Assembly: GCA_003280245.1 (NCBI GenBank)
Contig: QCFN01000003.1
Coordinates: 29,139 to 93,138, forward strand
Direction: 5' to 3'
Source of the DNA: Prochlorococcus sp. AG-363-J23
GTDB lineage: Bacteria; Cyanobacteriota; Cyanobacteriia; PCC-6307; Cyanobiaceae
Length of the DNA: 64,000 bases
A program made the translations under genes and the position numbers. The notes beneath the pieces are model-generated. The model saw nothing but the letters and a program-made list of their open reading frames with translations. It ran no database searches and was not told the origin of the DNA. This document shows positions 57,993-64,000 of this stretch, in pieces. The first letter of the stretch is position 1. Each line of letters opens with the position of its first letter.

Positions 57993-60515
57993 TTAACGAA
58001 CGTCACAAGTTATTTCTACTGGCCTTGGATTAGTTTTCCAGATTGATTTGCAATATTCTTGAATTGAACGATCTGAAGAGAAAAATCCTGATCGAGCTGT
58101 ATTAAGAAGAGACATTCGATTCCAATGTTTACGATCTGTCCATGCCCTACTGACATTGTCTTGAGCCCTTAAGTAATCTGCAAAGTCTGCCATTACAAAG
58201 AATGGATCATGCTCTACAAGATTTTGGAGAAGTGGCTTAAAGAGGTCGCTATCTCCATTGCTGAAATGACCGACTTGTATTAAACGAAGTGCTTCCGAAA
58301 GTTCGGGAAGATTTTGAATTACTTTTTTAGGTTGATAATTATTCTGGCGTAAATTCATTATTTCAGATTCAGTTTTACCAAAGAGGAAGAAATTATCTGC
58401 TCCAACCTGCTCCCTAATTTCAATATTTGCTCCGTCAAGAGTACCTATAGTGAGTGCACCATTCATTGCAAATTTCATATTTCCAGTACCAGAAGCTTCC
58501 TTCCCCGCAGTAGATATTTGTTCGGATAAATCAGTTGCGGGATAAACTTGTTCTCCTAGTTTTACGCTGTAGTCTGGAAGGAAAATAACTCTTAACTTTC
58601 CTTCCATATCAGGATCTGAATTGATGGTTTCTGCTACCCCATTAATAAAACGAATGATTAATTTAGCCATGAAGTATCCAGGAGCTGCTTTGCCGCCAAA
58701 GATCACTGTTCTAGGAGCCATACCTTGTGCTTGTCCATTTTTAATTCTTAAATATTGAGCAATTATCTGTATAACATTCAAATGTTGACGCTTGTATTCA
58801 TGGATTCTCTTTACTTGAACGTCAAATAGACTGCAGGGATCCACTAAAACGCCTGTCTGACGATGAATAAAACCTGATAATTTTCTTTTGACCGAGAGTT
58901 TTCTGGCCCCAAATTCTTCAAGGAAAGAAGAGTCATCTTCTAATTTTTCTAGGTTATTTAGTAATTTCATATCTGTTAACCAATTAGGCCCAAGGTGATT
59001 TTCGAGCAGGGCTGACATTTCTGGATTTGCTAGTGCTACCCATCTTCTTGGGTTTACTCCATTAGTAACATTGGTGAATTTCTCGGGCCAAAGCTTGGCA
59101 AATTCGGGTAATAGTTCTCTTTTTAGTAAATCCGAATGGAGGGCTGCAACTCCATTTATATGGTGTGATCCGATTGTTGCTAAGTGAGCCATTCGAATGG
59201 CTTTCCCACCCTCCTCATCAATGATTGAGAGCTTTCTTTGAATTTGATCATTACCTGGGTATCTCAAGCGTATTTGCTGTAAAAAACGTCGATTAATTTC
59301 ATAAATAATTTCTAAATGTCTGGGAAGTAGACTCTCAAAGAGAGAGAGATCCCATTTTTCGAGGGCTTCCGGAAGTAAAGTGTGGTTTGTATAAGCTAGT
59401 GAGTTAGTTGTTATTTCCCAGGCTTTTTCCCAATCAAGTCTACGATCATCTACTAGCAGTCTCATTAGCTCAGCAACTGCAATTGCTGGATGAGTATCAT
59501 TAAGTTGAACAGACCAATGTTGAGGAAAGTTAGTTATAGGAATGTTTTGTTTTTCAAGACTTCTAAGCATGTCTTGAAGTGAGCAACTTACAAAAAAGTG
59601 TTGTTGTTTTAGGCGTAGCCTTCGGCCTTCATCTGTTCCGTCATTGGGATACAGAACTTTAGAGAGAGTTTCTGATCCAACTTTTTCTTCGACAGCTCCA
59701 TAATAGTCACCAATATTGAATGCATAGAAATCAAAGCTTTCTGTTGCATCTGCTCGCCAGAGTCTCAATCGGTTGCAGGTATTTACTTGATAGCCAAGTA
59801 CAGGTACGTCGTGTGGAATCCCAATTGCATGCTCGCTTGGGATCCATCGAGAACGGTAGTTACCTTGATCATCGATGTAACTTTCTGTATGTCCACCAAA
59901 TCCAACAAAACATGCTTCATCGGGTTGAGGTAGCTCCCATGGCCACCCACCTTTTAGCCACTTGTCAGTAACTTCGACTTGCCACCCATCACGAATAATT
60001 TGATTAAAGATGCCAAATTCGTATCGAATTCCATAACCTGCAGCTGGGACTTGCAAACTTGCCAAAGACTCCATGTAACAAGCTGCCAGTCTTCCGAGTC
60101 CTCCATTCCCTAGGCCAGGTTCTTCTTCGACTTCTAAAATATGACTGAGAGATTCGATTCCAAAGCTGCGCAATGCTTGCTCAGCTTCTTTTTGAATCCC
60201 AAGATTTAGAAGATTATTGTTTAACTGAGGTCCAATTAGAAATTCAGCGGAAAGATAAGCAACTGTCTTATGAGGTTTGGCTCTTATGGCTTCTTGACTG
60301 GCTAGATACCTAGTCATTAATCGATCCCTTACTGCATAACTCAGAGCCATGTAGAGATCATGGAGACTCGCCGTTGGGGCGAGTTTTCCCAATGTGAAGA
60401 AAAGGTGCTCAGTCATGCCATCGAATACCGCCTTGGCGTCATTTCCTGAACGTTCTGGGTCGGCGTAGCAGCCAGGTGTTGGCAATCGCAGATCTAGAGG
60501 CTGGGTGCTACTCAT
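57993..60515 (-). CDS. glgP: Glycogen/alpha-glucan phosphorylase
   Basis: 840 residues. Family blocks are VAYLSAEFLIGPQLNNNLLNLGI, EEEPGLGNGGLGRLAACYMESLA, QLNDTHPAIAVAELMRLL, TNVTNGVNPRRWVALANPEMSAL and the PLP lysine segment EASGTGNMKFAMNGALTIGTLDGANIEI. It releases glucose-1-phosphate from glycogen with phosphate. Size is normal for bacterial enzymes. The gene stands alone between two unknown genes and a 355-base region upstream. Confidence 0.97.
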   Translation of the reverse strand: MSSTQPLDLRLPTPGCYADPERSGNDAKAVFDGMTEHLFFTLGKLAPTASLHDLYMALSYAVRDRLMTRYLASQEAIRAKPHKTVAYLSAEFLIGPQLNNNLLNLGIQKEAEQALRSFGIESLSHILEVEEEPGLGNGGLGRLAACYMESLASLQVPAAGYGIRYEFGIFNQIIRDGWQVEVTDKWLKGGWPWELPQPDEACFVGFGGHTESYIDDQGNYRSRWIPSEHAIGIPHDVPVLGYQVNTCNRLRLWRADATESFDFYAFNIGDYYGAVEEKVGSETLSKVLYPNDGTDEGRRLRLKQQHFFVSCSLQDMLRSLEKQNIPITNFPQHWSVQLNDTHPAIAVAELMRLLVDDRRLDWEKAWEITTNSLAYTNHTLLPEALEKWDLSLFESLLPRHLEIIYEINRRFLQQIRLRYPGNDQIQRKLSIIDEEGGKAIRMAHLATIGSHHINGVAALHSDLLKRELLPEFAKLWPEKFTNVTNGVNPRRWVALANPEMSALLENHLGPNWLTDMKLLNNLEKLEDDSSFLEEFGARKLSVKRKLSGFIHRQTGVLVDPCSLFDVQVKRIHEYKRQHLNVIQIIAQYLRIKNGQAQGMAPRTVIFGGKAAPGYFMAKLIIRFINGVAETINSDPDMEGKLRVIFLPDYSVKLGEQVYPATDLSEQISTAGKEASGTGNMKFAMNGALTIGTLDGANIEIREQVGADNFFLFGKTESEIMNLRQNNYQPKKVIQNLPELSEALRLIQVGHFSNGDSDLFKPLLQNLVEHDPFFVMADFADYLRAQDNVSRAWTDRKHWNRMSLLNTARSGFFSSDRSIQEYCKSIWKTNPRPVEITCDVR

Positions 60516-60870
60516 GAAGGCTCAGAGAATGTTTTGACGAGAATTGACCTTGCTAGGTGAAGGTGATATTTGAGAGTTGTTTCAGATCCTGCGATTTTGC
60601 AGTCCTTGAAAATCTTTGTTCCCAAGATCAATTAAGAAAAATTGAGTTGGGTTTGACCGATGTTTTGAGGCTTTTTAAGCGTTATGTGGTGGATGCATTC
60701 CTGCAAAAACAAGTATTGAGCTACCGCTGGACAGTAGCGTTGGTTTTGGTCTGAGTTGCTTAGTGACTTCAGATCAACACCATGATTGCTCTAAAACTAG
60801 GTTTTATTGATCTGTAGGTAGAGACCATGGTCATCTATGTTTCAAAAGAGGATTTAAATATTTACTCTCT
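60516..60870. other. Intergenic region between glgP and the antiporter
   Basis: 355 bases between divergent genes, so both promoters should be here. A 65-codon GTG frame (60557-60754) exists but has no recognised family and no RBS; I do not call it a gene. No strong hairpin or operator was seen. Confidence 0.4.
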
Positions 60871-62244
60871 ATGCTTCTGAATACAATGTTGTCCGTGCTC
60901 AGCACTCATGACGTTGAAGTTGCTGAAACTCTTATAGGCGTTATTAATTTCTTGCTGATTTTTGTTGCAGCAAGAACCTTGGCTGAGATTTTAGTTCGTT
61001 TGCACCTTCCAACAATTGTTGGAGAGCTACTTGCTGGTGTATTAATTGGCGCATCTGGCTTTCATCTCTTGCTGCCTCCCGCGACGAGTGCACATTTAAA
61101 TGAAGGGTTCGTGAATCTAATTAGTTCTTTGGCTTCGGTTCCACCTGAGGCTGTGCCAGATTTATATTTTGAGACTTTCCCATCATTACAGGCAGTAGCA
61201 ACTCTTGGCTTATATGCACTGTTATTTCTGACTGGTTTAGAAAGTGAACTGGAAGAACTTGTAGCAGTTGGAGTTCAGGCATTTACTGTCGCAATGGCAG
61301 GTGTGATTTTGCCTTTTGCGTTTGGAACTCTAGGTTTGATGTTTATTTTTAATGTTGATTTGATACCTGCAATTTTTGCTGGAGCGTCTATGACAGCAAC
61401 AAGTATTGGTATAACAGCTAGTGTGTTTGGAGAGCTTGGTTATTTAAAAACTAGGGAAGGTCAGATTGTTATCGGAGCTGCCGTTTTAGATGACATATTA
61501 GGAATTGTTATTTTAGCAGTAGTTGTTGCTCTAGCTACAGGAGGATCACTTGAAATTGCACCAATAGTCAAGCTTGTTTTAGCTGCGACAGTTTTTGTGA
61601 TTGGTGCAATTGCGCTTAGTCGAACGGCGGCTCCAGCTTTTGATTGGTTATTAGATCGACTTAAAGCTCCCGGGGCCGTAGTTGTAGCTTCGTTTGTGAT
61701 ATTAGTATTCAGCTGCTTTGTTGCGACTGCAATTGGTTTGGAAGCTGCTTTAGGAGCTTTTGCGGCAGGTTTGATACTTAGTGGTTCTAAAAATAATCAT
61801 GCAATTCAGCAGTCCGTTTTGCCACTTGTATCTTTGTTTGCAACTATTTTCTTTGTTTTGGTTGGTGCTGGTATGGATTTGTCAGTCATTAATCCTTTAG
61901 ATCCTGGAAGTCGTTCTGCACTTGTAGTTGCTGGATTTCTTGTGGTTGTGGCGATTGTGGGAAAAATTGCCGCTGGTTGGTCTTTCTTAATTGATAAACC
62001 CACAAATCGTTTGGTAGTTGGCTTAGGCATGATGCCGCGAGGAGAGGTTGGCTTGATTTTCCTGGGTCTAGGAACTAGTGCTGGGCTTCTTACTCCTTCA
62101 TTAGAGGCAGCAATTTTATTGATGGTGATAGGAACCACTTTCCTTGCACCAGTTCTCTTGAGGTTGGTTTTGAAAGATAAACCTCCTGGGGGTGGAAATT
62201 CCATTTCTGATGACGTAGCCGCTAATCCAGTAGGACTTCTATAA
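60871..62244 (+). CDS. CPA2-type cation/proton antiporter
   Basis: 457 residues with about 12 hydrophobic segments. The family marks are LHLPTIVGELLAGVLIGASG, LFLTGLESELEEL, ASMTATSIGITASVFGELG, GAAVLDDILGIVILAVVVAL (the DD pair expected of ion-binding Asp residues) and GLGMMPRGEVGLIFLGLG. Members such as cyanobacterial NhaS3 exchange Na+ or K+ for H+ at the plasma or thylakoid membrane. No cytoplasmic Trk or CBS domain follows. Specific ion is not determinable. The start ATG at 60871 lies just after an AT-rich leader. Confidence 0.9.
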   Translation: MLLNTMLSVLSTHDVEVAETLIGVINFLLIFVAARTLAEILVRLHLPTIVGELLAGVLIGASGFHLLLPPATSAHLNEGFVNLISSLASVPPEAVPDLYFETFPSLQAVATLGLYALLFLTGLESELEELVAVGVQAFTVAMAGVILPFAFGTLGLMFIFNVDLIPAIFAGASMTATSIGITASVFGELGYLKTREGQIVIGAAVLDDILGIVILAVVVALATGGSLEIAPIVKLVLAATVFVIGAIALSRTAAPAFDWLLDRLKAPGAVVVASFVILVFSCFVATAIGLEAALGAFAAGLILSGSKNNHAIQQSVLPLVSLFATIFFVLVGAGMDLSVINPLDPGSRSALVVAGFLVVVAIVGKIAAGWSFLIDKPTNRLVVGLGMMPRGEVGLIFLGLGTSAGLLTPSLEAAILLMVIGTTFLAPVLLRLVLKDKPPGGGNSISDDVAANPVGLL

Positions 62245-62348
62245 AGGTTTATATATATTCCTTCGTTTGATAAGTCACTTGGGCTGACTCTTATAAGGCA
62301 TATTTTCATACGAGTGTTTAGCATCACATTCATGTCTAAGCTGAAGTG

Positions 62349-63260
62349 ATGTCTGCGCCAGAGATTTTCAAAAATAATCCATGGGAGTACTTAGGCCATT
62401 CTGTTCATTATGTGAGTAGTGAGCCAGGTAAGGACTTCGCCAATCAAGGGGCTATAGAAAATTCCCCAGCTATTCTTCTCGTCCATGGCTTTGGTGCCTC
62501 CACTCATCATTGGAGGCACAATATTCCTGTACTTTCAAAAACTCATGAAGTTCATGCTTTAGACCTTTTGGGGTTTGGTCGAAGTGCAAAGCCATCCGAC
62601 CTTAATTATGGAGGTGCACTTTGGCGCGATCAGGTTGTGGCTTACGTGAGGGAGAAGATTGGTCGGCCGACTGTTCTTGTTGGCAATTCTTTGGGGGGTT
62701 ATGCCGCATTGGCGGCAGGATCGAATCTTGGAGATGACGCTGCAGGTGTTGTTTTGCTTAATGCTGCAGGGTATTTCAGTGATGAAAGGCGACCAGCTAA
62801 AGGTTTCATGGCAAAGCTTCGTAGAACTGTTGGTGGAGGGTTATTGAAGGATCCTTTGGTTCAGAGATTGATCTTTGAGAATCTGCGACAGCCATCAACT
62901 ATTAGGAGGACACTTAATCAGGTATATATCGATCGGACAAATGTCGACGATGAACTTGTTGAGGCAATTCGAAGGCCTTCACTAGATGAGGGTGCATTTA
63001 AGGTTTTTCGAAGTGTTTTTGATACAAGGGGTCCACAGGGAGAGCCTTTGGATAAATTATTTTCTCAGTTGCGCTCACCATTGCTTTTGCTGTGGGGGAA
63101 ACGTGATCCTTGGATGAATGCTGAGGGAAAACGTGCCAGCTTTTTAAAGCATGCTCCCTCAGCTACTACAGAGGTCGTTTTAGATGCTGGCCATTGTCCT
63201 CATGATGAGGTTCCAGATCAAGTCAATGCTGCTTTATTGGAGTGGTTAAGTTCTCGTTAG
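62349..63260 (+). CDS. Alpha/beta hydrolase (PPH/CLD-like clade), second copy
   Basis: 303 residues from ATG 62349. Triad elements: oxyanion region VHGFGASTHHWRHN, domain ALDLLGFGRSAKP, nucleophile elbow GNSLGG, LLWGKRDPWMNAE and the His in AGHCPHDEVPD. This matches the copy at 24737-25654 closely in order and motifs (AGHCPHDE, GNS-GG, HHW/EHW), so they are paralogues, perhaps in chlorophyll or lipid ester turnover. Substrate not known. It follows the antiporter by about 100 bases, same strand. Confidence 0.87.
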   Translation: MSAPEIFKNNPWEYLGHSVHYVSSEPGKDFANQGAIENSPAILLVHGFGASTHHWRHNIPVLSKTHEVHALDLLGFGRSAKPSDLNYGGALWRDQVVAYVREKIGRPTVLVGNSLGGYAALAAGSNLGDDAAGVVLLNAAGYFSDERRPAKGFMAKLRRTVGGGLLKDPLVQRLIFENLRQPSTIRRTLNQVYIDRTNVDDELVEAIRRPSLDEGAFKVFRSVFDTRGPQGEPLDKLFSQLRSPLLLLWGKRDPWMNAEGKRASFLKHAPSATTEVVLDAGHCPHDEVPDQVNAALLEWLSSR

Positions 63261-63312
63261 TTCGATGTAATTAAATCATCATATTTAGATAGTCTTTCTT
63301 ATAACTACCAGT

Positions 63313-64000
63313 TTATCTTTCCTGTAGATAGTTTTCGCAGACTCCTGGTAATCTTCCTTTTGATAATTGATTCTTGGGATCAAACTGTGATTTTATGGCG
63401 GTAATAATTCTTTTTGAGCTTGAGTCAAGCCATGCTGGCAGCCTTTCTGCCAGGGTATTGTTTTGAATTAATAGTGTTGCTTGACCATTTAGCTCGTGGA
63501 CTTTATCCCTTAATTTTTGAACTTGATGAACTGAGTTAATCTCATTTTCTTCAATTGAACCATCTTGCCACAAATCACCTATTCCAGCTCCAGCACTAAT
63601 CCTTAGCTGCCAATGCTTCAGGACTTTAATTTCTTCACTTTCTAGAAAAAGGGAAGAATTTGCTGGTGGTAAAGAAATTCGAATAAGCCAATTTGTCGAC
63701 TTTGAATTTTCTGCTTGAATTAGTGGTCCTGTCCATTTAAATCTTGTTATTTGAAGATGATGAGAATTGGCAGCTTTTTCAAGTAACAAGAATTGATTCT
63801 CTATGGCTGATTTGCTAATACTTGCTAGGCCAAGCTCTAAAGACCAGTTTGAATCGCTGTTTCCTGTCCAATCTATATATTCAGGTGTGAGGCTGGAACG
63901 GATGATTTCAGCACGTAGATTTTCTAGATTGATAATTGATCCATCAATTTTTAATCGTGTTCGAAAATGTCTTATAGGTTTTGTTCTGAAAGTTAATTCT
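63313..64000 (-). CDS. FAD-linked oxidase (GlcE-like), 5' end outside window
   Basis: The leftward frame is open from base 64000 down to the stop at 63313, at least 229 residues; an internal TTG at 63789 is not the real start. The upstream visible part reads ELTFRTKPIRHF at the window edge, then SSLTPEYIDW. The C-terminus RIITAIKSQFDPKNQLSKGRLPG is the classic end of FAD-linked oxidases such as GlcE of glycolate oxidase, where the last Asp-Pro-x-x segment closes the FAD domain. It may serve in photorespiratory glycolate oxidation. Only the C-terminal part is visible, so the exact family is moderately sure. Confidence 0.72.
   Translation of the reverse strand, partial: ELTFRTKPIRHFRTRLKIDGSIINLENLRAEIIRSSLTPEYIDWTGNSDSNWSLELGLASISKSAIENQFLLLEKAANSHHLQITRFKWTGPLIQAENSKSTNWLIRISLPPANSSLFLESEEIKVLKHWQLRISAGAGIGDLWQDGSIEENEINSVHQVQKLRDKVHELNGQATLLIQNNTLAERLPAWLDSSSKRIITAIKSQFDPKNQLSKGRLPGVCENYLQER

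Noticed and set aside
60557-60754. 65-codon GTG frame in the region before the antiporter
   Set aside because: No family, no ribosome-binding site and Cys/Phe-rich chance composition; kept only as part of the intergenic note.

Overview
The window reads as the chromosome of a marine picocyanobacterium, most likely a low-light Prochlorococcus. Seen directly: psaC (photosystem I Fe-S subunit), an NdhS-like NDH-1 subunit, an RpaB-type response regulator, a group 2 sigma factor, an RNase P RNA, one tRNA, very short gene spacing and an AT-leaning base composition (by eye about 40% GC in core genes, lower in the sugar cluster). Genus is an inference from gene content and order; the low GC argues against typical marine Synechococcus. 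No insertion sequence, prophage or CRISPR array was seen.

Layout. 1-3245: the end of a glycosyltransferase, then a strongly codon-biased protein with 12 isolated RTX-like G-N-D motifs, closed by a strong terminator. 3492-14743: a leftward cell-surface sugar island (WbmS-like deacetylase, AsnB-type amidotransferase, DegT aminotransferase, WbmG-like epimerase, L-2-hydroxyglutarate oxidase, WlbA/WbpB-like dehydrogenase, UDP-sugar 6-dehydrogenase, WbpD-like acetyltransferase, and a FkbM methyltransferase fused to a possible 2OG-Fe(II) oxygenase domain). Together these fit synthesis of a UDP-2,3-diacetamido-2,3-dideoxy-uronic acid and its amide, as in Bordetella wbm/wlb loci. 14855-31386: core genes (cysE, a GntR regulator, infC, miaA, gyrB, paired crcB, glutathione peroxidase, mgtE, sigma factor, hydrolase, two glycosyltransferases, a mutY with an intact MutT Nudix box, a sugar kinase, a sulfatase-like protein, tsaE). 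31370-45746: ahcY, glycosyltransferase, DedA, ssb, mreBCD, rpaB, lysS, several conserved unknowns, smpB, ruvB, a TPR protein and an M20 amidohydrolase. 45838-56458: TPP riboswitch-thiC, tkt, fabF, acpP, psaC, glmS, manC, rimM, ndhS, rnc. 56521-64000: rnpB, tRNA-Arg(CCU), two unknowns, glgP, a cation/proton antiporter, a second alpha/beta hydrolase and the end of an FAD-linked oxidase.

How the parts fit. GlmS (the entry to UDP-GlcNAc) and the mannose-1-phosphate guanylyltransferase supply nucleotide-sugar precursors to the envelope; the island converts UDP-GlcNAc to rarer acidic sugars. The most notable points are the island with its hydroxyglutarate oxidase (a possible NAD-recycling module), the FkbM-oxygenase fusion, the interrupted RTX-like protein, the MutY-MutT fusion, and a psaC terminator hairpin whose extended stem covers the glmS start codon.
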